Notes under the pieces: model-generated
The model's database searches: none
What the model was told of the DNA's origin: nothing
The model's input: the letters and a program-made list of their open reading frames with translations, nothing else
Part shown: piece after piece, positions 44,200-54,131 of the stretch
How the letters are laid out: every line of letters starts with the position of its first letter
Position numbering within the stretch: position 1 is the stretch's first letter
Position numbers and translations under genes: made by a program
Assembly: GCA_965198325.1 (NCBI GenBank)
Contig: CBDAPE010000017.1
Coordinates: forward strand, 558,001-622,000
DNA: 64,000 bases
From: CBDAPE01 sp965198325
GTDB lineage: Bacteria > Pseudomonadota > Alphaproteobacteria > UBA828 > JAPUJA01
Direction of reading: 5' to 3'

Positions 44200-45207
44200 A
44201 TGAATTTCCCAGCCATCATCGTTCCAGCAATCGTTGCGTTCGCGCTGGTCACCGTCGGCCAACCCGGTGTCGGCCGAGGCGAGTCCGCACCGGGTACCTT
44301 GCCCGAGGGCTTTCCACTGCCCCCGCTCCACCCGGAAGGTGTCGTGCTTGAAACTAGGGAGCTGGCGCCAGGTGTCTACGCCCTCGTCTCGAACAAACCG
44401 CCGACCGACAATTCCGGTTTCGTGGTCGGCGACGAGGGCGTGCTGGTCATAGACGCCCACATCAACGGCGACATGGCGCGCCAGATACAGGCGCGCGTGC
44501 GCGATGTCACGGACAAGCCGATCCTTTATCTGGTCAATACCAACTATCACGGCGACCACACCTTCGGAAATTATGCCTTCCTGGATGACACGCTCATCGT
44601 CTCGCACCAACTCACCGCCGATAGCATGAGGGACTTCGAGCATGAGAAGGTCCTCATGCTGGCTACGGTCGACAACGACGAGTCCATTCTCGCCGGCACG
44701 CAACTCAGGCTGCCGGATATCGCGTTCGACGAAGCCATGACAATCGATCTCGGCGGGCGTGTCATCGAGCTATATCACTTCGGCTCCGGTAACACGCCTG
44801 GCGATACCGTCGTCTATGTGCCCGAGGCGAGAGCCGCTTGGACTGGAAACCTCGTGCTCGGCGAGGGCACCATTCCCTTTCTCATCGAGGGCGGTGCGGA
44901 GGAATACATCGCCACGTTAGCGCGCTTCGTGCAGACCGTTGACGCGCGCACCATAATTCCCGGCCACGCGTTTCCCACGACGGGCGCGATCCTGGGCCGT
45001 TACCTCGCCTACCTTAACGACCTTATTCATATGGTGCGCGACGCCTGGCTCCAGGGCATTACCCTGGATGAGGTGCTGGACGGGAACGAGCTTCCCGCCG
45101 CCTATGTAATACCGGCGGACTCGCCCTTGGCTGGGTTCAACGTATTTAATAGCGGCATACATAGCTGGAACGTCCGCGTGACCTATAGTGAGCTCGCCGG
45201 CGGTTGA
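44200..45207 (+). CDS. Exported metallo-beta-lactamase-fold hydrolase with Asn in place of the first zinc His
   Basis: A 335-residue secreted MBL-fold protein: signal peptide at residues ~1-26 (MNFPAIIVPAIVAFALVTVG), then GVYALVSNKPPTDNSGFVVG and the metal motif NTNYHGDHTFGN. In the canonical HxHxDH the first His is here Asn, as in subclass B2 lactamases that use one zinc. Later ligands appear in VSHQLTADS and IIPGHAFPTTG, with LYHFGSGNTPGDTVVYVPEA in between. The ATG at 44200 follows GAGGAGGAA. Substrate unknown. Confidence 0.87.
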   Translation: MNFPAIIVPAIVAFALVTVGQPGVGRGESAPGTLPEGFPLPPLHPEGVVLETRELAPGVYALVSNKPPTDNSGFVVGDEGVLVIDAHINGDMARQIQARVRDVTDKPILYLVNTNYHGDHTFGNYAFLDDTLIVSHQLTADSMRDFEHEKVLMLATVDNDESILAGTQLRLPDIAFDEAMTIDLGGRVIELYHFGSGNTPGDTVVYVPEARAAWTGNLVLGEGTIPFLIEGGAEEYIATLARFVQTVDARTIIPGHAFPTTGAILGRYLAYLNDLIHMVRDAWLQGITLDEVLDGNELPAAYVIPADSPLAGFNVFNSGIHSWNVRVTYSELAGG

Positions 45208-45474
45208 CAATGCCCGATCTCGCTAACCGCACTCCACCGGGCATAAGGTTTGACTAGCTAATTCCATAAGCAATGGCAAAAGGGATCGTATCTCCGCTAA
45301 TGGCTATCAACAGACATCGAAGCGGGGTCGCCCGCATGTCCGTTGCTGACACAAAGCGGACTGACCTGACCTGCTTTAAGCCCGCATTGCCCAGATGACC
45401 TTGCGATTTGACAACAGCGCACCCGGATTCTGGTATAAGAATCATTACGTTATTGGTGAATTTGGGGTGTTGAT

Positions 45475-46818
45475 ATGGCTCACCCGATGGGTGAATCAAA
45501 AGATCGGGTTCTGAGGCTGGATTTTGACCGTCGGCTCAAGCTTGAGTTCCACGTTTCCAAAGTCACTTCCGACGCGGGATTGCTTGCCTACCGTGAACTC
45601 GATGACGCACTCGGGTTGACGGACATGGTTGGCGATGAACTGGTTGACCCGCGCACCGGCAAGAACGGCCAGCACGTGCTGACGGGATTGTTTCGTCAGT
45701 CGATCTTTGGCCGCCTTGGTGGCTACGAAGACGTGAACGACGCCGACCGCCCGGGACGTGATCCGGCGATGCGCTAGATTGTCGGCGGTCGTGCCGTTGC
45801 GAAAGCTGCGGCATCTACCAGCCAGATGGGACGCTTCGAGACCGAGTTCCTTGCCGCCGACGAGAACCTCGCCGCATTGGCTAATCTATCGGGGCAATGG
45901 ATTGACCGGGTGCATGCGGGCCATCCGCCCAAGGCAATCGTGTTGGACATGGATTCCAGTGTGAGCCCGACCCATGGCGATCAGGAAGGCACGGCTTACA
46001 ATGGCCACTTCGCCTGCACCTGCTACCATCCGCTATTCGTGTTCAACCAATTCGGCGATCTGGAACGGTGCACTTTACGGCCCGGCAACGTGCATAGCGC
46101 CCACGGCTGGCGCGACGTGCTAGAGCCGGTTGTCGCCCAGGATCGGAAGCTGCGGCGCTACTTCCGAGGGGATGCCGCCTTTGCCTCACCGGACATCTAT
46201 GAGTTTCTGGAAGCCGAAGGTTACACCTACGCCATCCGTCTCAAGACCAACACGGTTCTTCAGGATAGAATCGCCCATCTGCTCTCCCCTCCGGTCGGTC
46301 GCCCGCCGAATCAAGTTCGCCGCTTCCATGCCAGCTTCAGCTATCAGGCTGGCTCGTGGGACAGGAAGCGCCAGGTCGTCGCCAAGGTGGAGTGGCACCC
46401 AGGGGAACTGTATCCCAGCGTCGGCTTCATCGTCACCAACCTGAGCCGACCGGCGAAGCGGGTCGTGGCCTTCTACAATCAGCGCGGAACGGCAGAGCAG
46501 CACATCAAGGAAGGCAAGAACGCCATCAAATGGACGCGGCTGTCTTGCCGCAAGTTCCGCGACAACGCCGTCCGGCTGCAGCTTCACGCCCTGGCCTACA
46601 ATCTCGGCAACTTCATGCGGACGCTAGCCTTGCCGAGGGAAGTGGAGCACTGGTCGATGACGACATTACGAGAGAAGCTGGTGAAGATCGGTGCCAAGGT
46701 TGTCCGACATGGCCGCTACGTCACCTTCCAACTGGCCGAAGTGACGGTCCCAAGAGGCCTGTTCCGAAAAATCCTGAGGCTGATTGACGGGTTGCGGCCA
46801 GTCCCTTTGCCGCCATGA
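45475..46818 (+). pseudogene. IS1380-family transposase with one in-frame amber codon
   Basis: Continuous frame of 447 codons for a DDE transposase of IS1380 type: SDAGLLAYRELDDALGL, GKNGQHVLTGLFRQSIFGRL, IVLDMDSSVSPTHGDQEGTA (first Asp), FRGDAAFASPDIYEFLE (second Asp), and QRGTAEQHIKEGKNAIKWTR (Glu). The only lesion is TAG at 45775-45777, where DPAMR-*-IVGGRAV replaces the Trp codon normal for the family. The terminal inverted repeats were not identified; 45208-45474 holds only the upstream flank. Confidence 0.93.
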
Positions 46819-47172
46819 CGGGCCTTGATCGAGACACATCCAAATCGCCCGAGAGGACAGGTGTGTGCTGCGCAGGTCGATGTGCGCCCTCACAGTGCGA
46901 AACGATCACGGGGCCGAGTTTCTCATCGCCAAACAAACCCGATCAAGAGCGGACCCCAGCCTATCGTGACAACTCCGGGTCGGGGTTACCCCCGGATGCC
47001 TATAGTGTTACTGTTTTCGGCGATTGGGAGGAACCATCTGGGGAATCCCGGCTGATAATGCGCCACGATGCACTACATTCACGATGCCCTGCGGGCTATC
47101 GCTCTCCTCGTTTGTCGAGGGCCGCGCCGCAGAGCGGTTTCACACGGATTCAATTACAGGGGGACACAACCG
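46819..47172 (+). other. Gene-free flank of the IS1380 element
   Basis: This 354-bp stretch carries the right flank of the transposase gene and the leader of the M24-type gene. I see no gene, RNA or clear inverted repeat in it. Confidence 0.5.
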
Positions 47173-48384
47173 ATGGCCAAGAAAGATATGTATTTCCCGA
47201 TCGACGAATATCACGACCGTTGGAAGCGTGTTTACGCGGAGATGAAGAAGCGCGGCTACGAAGTCGCCATCGTCTGGGGCAAGTCGGCGGGTACTTACGA
47301 GCGCTCCATGGATATCCTATACCTCACGAATTTCTATTCGACTCACTCGGGCCAGGAGCCGGATGCGCCCGGTTCGACCGGTTGGAACGCGCGGTCCTTC
47401 TGCGCCGCCATTCTCATGAACGACGAGCCTCCGGAACTTCATACGGATCTTGTCGATCCGTACCCGGAGCGCATGCCAACCGATCGGCATATATTTGCTC
47501 TGGACCCGATCAAGTCGCTCGCCGATGCGCTAAACGAGCGCAAGATAGAAGGTCCGGTCGCGTGGTTCGGCAGCGACGTGTTGCCTGTGAAATACGCCAT
47601 GCAGCTATGGGAGATGACGCCGAAGATCGAATATGTCTACGACAACGATCTCATGCAGCAGATCCGCAAGCTCAAGAGCCCGCGCGAGCTCGACGTCTAC
47701 CGCGAGGGGGGCGAGATGGTGACGCTCGCCGTCAATGAAACCATGGAAGCGCTCATCATGGGCAAGTCCGAAGCCGAGGCCGCCGCGTTGGGCGCGGCGT
47801 CGATGATTCGCCAAGGCGGCTATTTCCACAGGATTCCGATATCGCACGGCGATGCCACGAGTCATCTCGAGAGGGATCCAACCTACGGCTTCAGCCAGGA
47901 CGCGCCGAAATCCGGCGATTTGATCCATATGGCGCTCTATGGCCCGATCCACCAGGGCTACTGGTTCGATCCAGTCCGCACGGCCGTCGGGGGGAGAAAC
48001 CCTTCGCCCGAGCAAAAGAAGCTCGTGGAGGACTTGGTGCGAATTATGCAGGAAGGAATCGAGGCCCACATCCGTCACGGGACCAAGGTCCATGATGTCG
48101 CCCACTCGGTCTTGGATCTCCAAGCCGAGCTGGGTTACGGCCAAACTGATTTCAACAAGAATTGGCCGTATTTCGGTCACGGCAACGGGTGTTTGTGGGA
48201 GCCCCCGTTCATCAGTCTCGAATGTGCCACGGAGGATGAAATCTTCGAAGAGAACATGGTAGCGAGCTCCGAAGCCTTCATCATCGGAGACGGTGTGGGG
48301 ACGGCGATAATGGAGAACAACTTCATCGTCCACAAAGACGGCATTGAGCATCTCTACCCCAAGATTCCGATGATCTGGTGGTAG
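47173..48384 (+). CDS. M24-fold (Xaa-Pro peptidase/creatinase-like) protein with altered metal site
   Basis: A 403-residue pita-bread-fold protein. The N-terminal creatinase-like domain covers ~1-165; the catalytic domain shows EAAALGAASMIRQGGY, the His-containing YFGHGNGCLWEPPF and two late Glu in MVASSEAFIIGDGVGTAIME. The first metal Asp of M24 enzymes is missing: SGDLIHMALYGPIHQGYWFD has only the second Asp (FDPVRT). It may therefore be a creatinase-like non-metal hydrolase or have altered metal use. The ATG at 47173 follows AGGGGGAC. Confidence 0.85.
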   Translation: MAKKDMYFPIDEYHDRWKRVYAEMKKRGYEVAIVWGKSAGTYERSMDILYLTNFYSTHSGQEPDAPGSTGWNARSFCAAILMNDEPPELHTDLVDPYPERMPTDRHIFALDPIKSLADALNERKIEGPVAWFGSDVLPVKYAMQLWEMTPKIEYVYDNDLMQQIRKLKSPRELDVYREGGEMVTLAVNETMEALIMGKSEAEAAALGAASMIRQGGYFHRIPISHGDATSHLERDPTYGFSQDAPKSGDLIHMALYGPIHQGYWFDPVRTAVGGRNPSPEQKKLVEDLVRIMQEGIEAHIRHGTKVHDVAHSVLDLQAELGYGQTDFNKNWPYFGHGNGCLWEPPFISLECATEDEIFEENMVASSEAFIIGDGVGTAIMENNFIVHKDGIEHLYPKIPMIWW

Positions 48385-48529
48385 GGCGATCGACGAAAGC
48401 GGCGCCTCGGCAGCTCAAGGAATTTTCCATGGGCGTCGCTCGGGTGAGCTGCTGATATTACGGTACAGGTTGCGCATCGGCGGGGGGTGCGGGAACTACC
48501 TTCCCGGCTCAGGCTAGTCTGCACCGACG

Positions 48530-48655
48530 ACGCCCGGCGACGACCGGGCGCCGTGCACCGTCAGCTTTCACAGCGCTTTCGAGGACCCGGCCACCCCGTC
48601 CGATGCCCCCGACCGGCAGAGCATGGAAGTGCGGTGCATCGTTTTCTACAACTAA
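48530..48655 (+). pseudogene. CmcJ/NvfI-like oxidoreductase, C-terminal fragment
   Basis: In one frame this stretch reads CTVSFHSAFEDPATPSDAPD followed by RQSMEVRCIVFYN and a TAA, the very conserved C-terminus of CmcJ/NvfI-family oxygenases (H-AF-DP...R-SIEVR). No upstream coding sequence continues it. The rest of 48385-48745 is gene-free. The full gene has evidently been lost, perhaps together with the IS1380 insertion nearby. Confidence 0.7.
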
Positions 48656-48745
48656 ACGGCCGGCCTTGGGCCACGCCGACCCATGAGTTAATTTGACTTT
48701 AGTCGCCTCTTACGAAGCCAGCATAAGAAACGTAGGTCACGGCCC

Positions 48746-49447
48746 TTACTCCGCGGCGCTTGCCGCCGGGCCCTTCGCCAGCGCCGCGAGGACGTCTTTC
48801 GAGGCCGCCACGAAGCCGAACAGGCCGCCCTGGGCCGGGAGGACGCGCATGGTCGCGTCGTGCATGTCCTGATAATAGGACGCACAGCAATCCGACAGGG
48901 TGAGCACGAAGAAACCCCGATCGATGGCGCCGCGGATGGTCGACTGCACGCAGCATTCGGTGGTCACCCCGCAGACGATGGTGTGGGTGACGCCCCAATC
49001 GTGCAGGATTTTTTCGAGATCCGTCTTGTAGAACGCCGAGAAACCGGGCTTGTCGATCACCGCCTCGCCGTCCGCGGGCTGGAGCTCGTCGATGAAGTCG
49101 TGGCCGTATTCGCCGCGCACTAGGTGGCGCCCGAGTGGTCCTGTTTCGCCGATCTCCGCGCCGACCCGCCGGCTCGAAAGCCGGCGCATCGCGTGGAGCG
49201 TCGAGAGATCGGGCGGGTGGCCCTCTCGGGTATGAACGATGTGAAGACCCGCCGCGCGCGCTGCCTCGAGAACGCCGCGGACGTTCGGCACGATCGCCTG
49301 GCCGGCGGAGAAATCCTCGTCGCTATTGCCCGTGCCGCCACCGGTGGGATCGAGAAAATCGCGCTGCATGTCGATGACGATCAGCGCCGCCGTCTCGGGC
49401 AAGAAGCTGTAGGTGTAATCCTCACTCGCAGGAACGTCGTAGGTCAT
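48746..49447 (-). CDS. Isochorismatase-fold cysteine hydrolase
   Basis: A 233-residue cysteine hydrolase. The catalytic triad is visible: Asp in LIVIDMQRDFLDP, Lys in VIDKPGFSAFY and Cys in CGVTTECCVQSTIR. The family contains biuret, N-carbamoyl and maleamate amidases; the HTREGHPPDLSTLHAMRR segment recalls biuret/peroxyureidoacrylate-type members but does not fix the substrate. It is transcribed away from the M24-type gene. Confidence 0.9.
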   Translation of the reverse strand: MTYDVPASEDYTYSFLPETAALIVIDMQRDFLDPTGGGTGNSDEDFSAGQAIVPNVRGVLEAARAAGLHIVHTREGHPPDLSTLHAMRRLSSRRVGAEIGETGPLGRHLVRGEYGHDFIDELQPADGEAVIDKPGFSAFYKTDLEKILHDWGVTHTIVCGVTTECCVQSTIRGAIDRGFFVLTLSDCCASYYQDMHDATMRVLPAQGGLFGFVAASKDVLAALAKGPAASAAE

Positions 49448-49675
49448 GACGCAGCCTCCCTATCGGTTTTCCATGAGTCTAGCCGAGAACGGGCCGTGCC
49501 GTCACCACGTTTGATCTGGGCGATTGACATTAAGACGACCCAATCCTTAATTCCGGTTTGGATCAGACACGGGGGCCAGGCTAGTCCGCCGTCTCTGCTA
49601 CGACGTGGTGCCGGGGTGCGGAACCGGGGCCGAACGACCAACATTTAGCCCTCACGGTATAAACGTGGGAACCCC

Positions 49676-50947
49676 CTATCGGGCCCGAGACCTAGCCGTC
49701 CTCTCCCCCGGTGCGGCCGGGCTCGCTCCCGGGCCGGCCGCCGCGGGTAAATCGCCCTCGCCCAGCGCGTCGAGCCGGGCGTCGGCGACCTTGGTGATCT
49801 CCTCGATCAGGTCGGGATGCTCGGCGGCGAGATTGTAGAAATCGCGGACCTCGAGGAGAAGCAGCCGGCATTCGGTAACCGCCGTGACCGTGACCCGGCG
49901 GGGCACGTCCTTGAGGATGGCGATCTCGCCGAAATATTCGCCGTCGCGCAGCCGGTGGGGCGTGGGGTGGAGCTCGATCTCGACCTCGCCCTCGACGATG
50001 AAATACAACCCGTCGGGCTGATCGCCGGCCCGGAAGATCGTGTAGTTCGCAGGCACGAGACGGGGCACGAGGAGGTTCGAGATGGCAGTGATCTTGTCGG
50101 CGTCGAGGCGCGCGAAGATCGGCACCTTGGAGACCATCTTCCAGTTGACCACGAACTCGCGCTTGCGCAGCTCCTGCATGAAACCGGATGCGATGATGCC
50201 GGCGGGCAGGGCGTACATGACGAGCCCCATGATGGTGACGAAGCCGCTGACGATCTTGCCGCCCAGGGTGATCGGAGTGACGTCGCCGTAGCCGACGGTC
50301 GTCAGCGTGACGACGCCTCACCACATGGCGTGGGGGATGGAGGCGAAAGTTTCGGGCTGCGCCGTACGCTCGAGCATGTACATGAGCGAGGCCGCGAGCA
50401 CGAGCAGGATAGTCATCAGGAGGGCGGCGCTGAGCAGCGGGCCCTTCTGGTTGCGCAGCACCGCAAGAAAGGTCTCGAAGGCGACCGAATAGCAGGTGAC
50501 CTTGAGGATTCGCAGAAGCCGGATCGCGCGGAGAAAGCGCAGGTCGATGCCGATCGCGAAGGACAGGTAGAACGGCAGGATGGCGAGCAGGTCGATGATC
50601 GCCAGGGGGCTCGCCATGTAACGCAGCCGGCCCCACAAGGGGTGGCGGAAGCGCGCCGAGGCGGCACCCGTGCAGGACCACACCCGGAGCAGGTATTCGA
50701 CGCTGAAGACGGCCACCGAAAAGACTTCGAAGACGTAGAAATAGGGCGCGTGGAGCTCGCCCCAGTCCTCGACGGTCTCGAGAATCACGCCGATGACGTT
50801 GAGCAGGATGAGGCCGAGCAGGAGGTAATCGAGCACTCCGGTCGGCCGGCGCACCTCGCCCGAGACGTCGAGCGCTTCGTTCACGCCCTGCTTGAGTTGC
50901 TGGTACATGGCTGTCGGGTCGGCTCCCCCGCCGTGACCGGGCCCCAT
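49676..50947 (-). pseudogene. Cyclic-nucleotide-regulated K+ channel, interrupted by an in-frame TGA
   Basis: A single frame of 424 codons. Residues ~35-210 form six membrane helices with an S4-like RFLRAIRLLRILKV. The selectivity filter TLTTVGYGDVTP follows, then the pore helix and a C-terminal cyclic-nucleotide-binding domain (GLYFIVEGEVEIEL, GEYFGEIAILKDVPRRVTVT). This is the MlotiK1 arrangement. A TGA at 50318-50320 replaces the second Trp of the usual HAMWWGVVTLTTVGYGD. Without readthrough, only a voltage-sensor fragment would be made. Everything else in the frame is well conserved, which suggests a recent lesion or base-call error. Confidence 0.88.
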
Positions 50948-51092
50948 GGGCGGTATATCAGATGGTTAGCCGTATCGCGGCCTCAAAGTCAAAGCGAAAC
51001 GGCCGATCAGCCCTCCGGCTTTTCGTCTCTCCGACAAGCGGTTCCGGGGCCCGCGGCTCCCACGGGCTCGCGCTGTCCGCGGGCAGGCGGCA

Positions 51093-51869
51093 TCAACCCC
51101 GGTAGCGGCTGACCCGGATCGCGATCAGGCTGACGGTGATGGTCAGGGCCATGATGAATACCGCGACGACGTTGATCTGGGGCGTGATCACCTTACGCAT
51201 CATGCCCCAGAGGAAGGTCGGCAGGGTGTTGCCGCCTCCGATGGTGAAGAAGGTGATGATGAAGTCGTCGAGCGAGAGCGCCATGGCGATCAGCGCCGCG
51301 CCGATGATCGTGGGCCGGGCGATGGGCAGAACGATCGTGAAGAACACCCTGAGCGGCGTCGCGCCCAGATCGCGGGCGCTGTTGACGATGGCGTAGTCGA
51401 AGCGCGCCATGCGGGCGTAGACGATGAGGATGACGAAGGGCTGGGTGAAGACGAGGTGGCTCATGATCACCGTGTTGAGCCCGAGCTTGACCCCGACGCT
51501 GGTGAAATAGGTGAGCAGGCCGATGCCCAGCATCAGGGGCGGCACCATGACGGGCAGGGTGAACAGCGCCATCGCGGCACCGGCGACCCGGGGCCGGGCG
51601 CGGGCCAGTGCCAGGGCCGCCATGGTACCGACGATGGTCGATACGCCGCCAACGGTGCCGGTAACGATCAGGCTGTTGTCGAGCGCGGCCCAGAACTGGC
51701 GACGGTCGAACACGGTTTCGTACCAGCCGGTGGTCAGGCCCGTGATCGGAAACTTGATGATCGAGCCCTCGGCGAAGGAGAACACCACGAGGACGACGAG
51801 CGGCAACAGCATGAAGACGACGAATGTGCCCAGCACGATGCGCCAGATCGGGCTCGACGGGTCGCTCAT
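51093..51869 (-). CDS. Polyamine-type ABC transporter permease (PotC-like)
   Basis: A 258-residue membrane protein with six predicted helices (FVVFMLLPLVVLVVFSFAEG first) and the permease EAA-like loop NSARDLGATPLRVFFTIVLP. It matches the PotC/PotI subfamily that pairs with PotB-like permeases for spermidine/putrescine or opine uptake. Its ATG overlaps the upstream permease stop (ATGA at 51866). No ABC ATPase gene follows it. Confidence 0.9.
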   Translation of the reverse strand: MSDPSSPIWRIVLGTFVVFMLLPLVVLVVFSFAEGSIIKFPITGLTTGWYETVFDRRQFWAALDNSLIVTGTVGGVSTIVGTMAALALARARPRVAGAAMALFTLPVMVPPLMLGIGLLTYFTSVGVKLGLNTVIMSHLVFTQPFVILIVYARMARFDYAIVNSARDLGATPLRVFFTIVLPIARPTIIGAALIAMALSLDDFIITFFTIGGGNTLPTFLWGMMRKVITPQINVVAVFIMALTITVSLIAIRVSRYRG

Positions 51870-52777
51870 CTGGGCCTCAGGACGCGCGATGCGATGACGC
51901 CGACCAGAGTGACCAAGACGACACTGATGCCTATCACGGTGAAGGCTATCGCCGCGCCCATGGGCGGGTTGATGCGCAAGCCGAACTGGAGCTGAATGAA
52001 GGTGCCGATCATCGAGGTGTGAGGCCCGCCGACCAGCTTGGGCGTGACGAAATCGCCGGCGGCAAAAATGAAGGTGAGCGCGAAGGCGACGAACAACCCG
52101 ACCCGGCACTGGGGCAGGACGATATCGCGGAACACCCGCCAACGCGAGGCGCCGAGGTCGCGCGCACCCCTGAGCGGCAGATCATCGATCGAGCGGAGCG
52201 AGCCGTAAATGGGGAGGACCGCGAGCGGCAGCATGTAATGGCCCAGCGTGATGACGAAGGCGAACGGGTTGTAGAGGAAGACCGTGATCGGCTCGGAAAT
52301 CAGCCCCAGCTCCATGAGCGCGGAATTGAGGATGCCTTTCTGGCCCAGGATCGTCTTCCACATATAGATCTTGGAGAGAAAGCCGCCGAACAGGGTTATC
52401 AGCGCCACGAAGAGGAGTGCCGTTCCGTAGCGCCCCGCCTTGAAGCGGCAGCCATAGGCGAACACGAAGGCGAGGAACGTGACCGCCACCGAGATCACCG
52501 ACGCCATGATGAAGGTGAAGATGAAGGATTTGGAATAATCGTCCAGCGCGGTGGCGTAATTCGCGAGCGTCGCGTCCGGGGTCAGCTTGTAGGATTCGAC
52601 CCGCCAGAAGCTGATGACGAAGAAATAGACGATAGGCGCGACGAAAAACAGCAGGTAAACCGCGCTCGACGGGGCGAGCAGCGCGCCATGCGCCCGGCGT
52701 GCCGGCGTCAGCATGCGGCGAAGATCGACGATGGCTGCCTCCCTCTTTTTTCGCCGAGGATAAACCACAACGACCAA
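51866..52777 (-). CDS. Polyamine-type ABC transporter permease (PotB-like)
   Basis: A membrane permease of up to 303 residues with helices such as SSAVYLLFFVAPIVYFFVIS and the cytoplasmic loop LRGARDLGASRWRVFRDIVL. The Met at 52714 (MLTPARRAHG) gives a more typical N-terminus than 52777; neither has a strong ribosome site. It is divergent from the binding-protein gene at 52901, so both share a 120-bp promoter region. Confidence 0.9.
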   Translation of the reverse strand: MVVVVYPRRKKREAAIVDLRRMLTPARRAHGALLAPSSAVYLLFFVAPIVYFFVISFWRVESYKLTPDATLANYATALDDYSKSFIFTFIMASVISVAVTFLAFVFAYGCRFKAGRYGTALLFVALITLFGGFLSKIYMWKTILGQKGILNSALMELGLISEPITVFLYNPFAFVITLGHYMLPLAVLPIYGSLRSIDDLPLRGARDLGASRWRVFRDIVLPQCRVGLFVAFALTFIFAAGDFVTPKLVGGPHTSMIGTFIQLQFGLRINPPMGAAIAFTVIGISVVLVTLVGVIASRVLRPR

Positions 52778-52900
52778 GCCGTCGCCCCCGTTCGAGAGCC
52801 CGGGCGGGCGACCCTTAGGACTCGACCGGTGATCCCGAGGGGGCTAAAATTGCCACCGGAAATATAACCGAACGCTAGCACCACAGGGAGGACCACTATC

Positions 52901-54052
52901 ATGTCGACTTCGAAGAAACTCGATCTGCGCGAACTCGGGCTCGTGAATTTGCGCATGGGACTGCCGAGCCGGCGGGATTTCGGCAAGGGCGTGCTTGCAG
53001 CGGGCGCCGCGGCGGCCACAGGGCTGCCCGCGATGACGGCCTCGGCGGCCACGGAAGTCAAGTACATGGGCTGGCAGGGCTACGACGACGGCCTGATGGA
53101 AAATGGCTGGTTCGAAGCCAACGACATCATTCTCCAGTCGACCTACATCAGCTCCGTCGAAGACATCACCGCGGCCGCCATGAGCGGCGGCATGGGCGTG
53201 CTCGACCTGTCCGTGCCCGGCGACATCCACCAGGATATCTACGAAGCGGCGGGGATTCTCGAGTGGCTCGATCTCGACCGGCTGCCGAACTTCCAGAACG
53301 TGTTTCCGGCAATCGCGAGCCGCTTCAAACAAATGGACGGCAAGATCTCCATGGTTCCGTTCGAGTGGGGCTCGCTGCCGCTGATGTACAACGCCGACGT
53401 GATTTCAGAGCCGCCCAAGTCGTGGATGGATCAGTTCAAGCCCGAATACGCGGGCAAGGTCGGCATGATCCAGGAGCTCGCGGGCAACATGATCTGGTCG
53501 CTGCGCTGCGCTAACGACGTGCGCGAAACGGCTTACGCCACTGAAGAGCAACTGGCGAACGCGGCCGACCTGCTGATCAAGCTCAAGAAGGAGCAGGTGC
53601 TGACCATGAGCCCGGGCTACGGCGAGTTCGCCGGGCTGTTCGCGACCGGCGAGATCATCATCGCCTCGGGTTGGGAGCCGATTGCCGTCTGGGCCGGACC
53701 CGACGCGCCGACGATCAAGCACACCATGCCGGAGGAGGGGTGTCTCACCTTCGTCGACGCCCTCGCGGTCATCAAGGACAGCCCGAACCTCGACGCGTGC
53801 TACAAGATCCTCGATTATTCGCTCAGCGCGGAAGCCCAGGCCGCGACGGCGAACATGAACGGCACCGCCGCGGTCAGCTCGACCGCCGTGCCCCTGCTCG
53901 GCGCGGACAACACGGGGCTCTATCCTTACGACGATATCGACGGCTGGATGAACAAGGCCGGCCCGTTCCAGGCCTGGCCGCACGCCGCCGGCGACGGCTA
54001 TGTCGCGTTCGATCGCTGGGCCTATCACTGGGAGCGCGTGCTTGGCGCGTAA
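52901..54052 (+). CDS. Extracellular solute-binding protein, polyamine (PotD/PotF) type, Tat-exported
   Basis: A 383-residue periplasmic binding protein. The N-terminal Tat signal carries SRRDFGKGVLAA and ends near TASAA. The mature part has VKYMGWQGYDDGLMENG, the hinge KISMVPFEWGSLPLMYNADV and ELAGNMIWSLRCAND. It is divergent from the two permease genes and should serve them. The ligand may be a polyamine or similar cation. It is followed by a Rieske oxygenase gene after 79 bp, so imported substrate and oxygenase may be linked. Confidence 0.92.
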   Translation: MSTSKKLDLRELGLVNLRMGLPSRRDFGKGVLAAGAAAATGLPAMTASAATEVKYMGWQGYDDGLMENGWFEANDIILQSTYISSVEDITAAAMSGGMGVLDLSVPGDIHQDIYEAAGILEWLDLDRLPNFQNVFPAIASRFKQMDGKISMVPFEWGSLPLMYNADVISEPPKSWMDQFKPEYAGKVGMIQELAGNMIWSLRCANDVRETAYATEEQLANAADLLIKLKKEQVLTMSPGYGEFAGLFATGEIIIASGWEPIAVWAGPDAPTIKHTMPEEGCLTFVDALAVIKDSPNLDACYKILDYSLSAEAQAATANMNGTAAVSSTAVPLLGADNTGLYPYDDIDGWMNKAGPFQAWPHAAGDGYVAFDRWAYHWERVLGA

Positions 54053-54131
54053 GGCGCGGGCCCTGGAGGGTTCGGAGGCGTCCCCGCCGTGACCGTCGCG
54101 CTTGAGCGCTGGGCGGCGGGGTAGGCACGCG

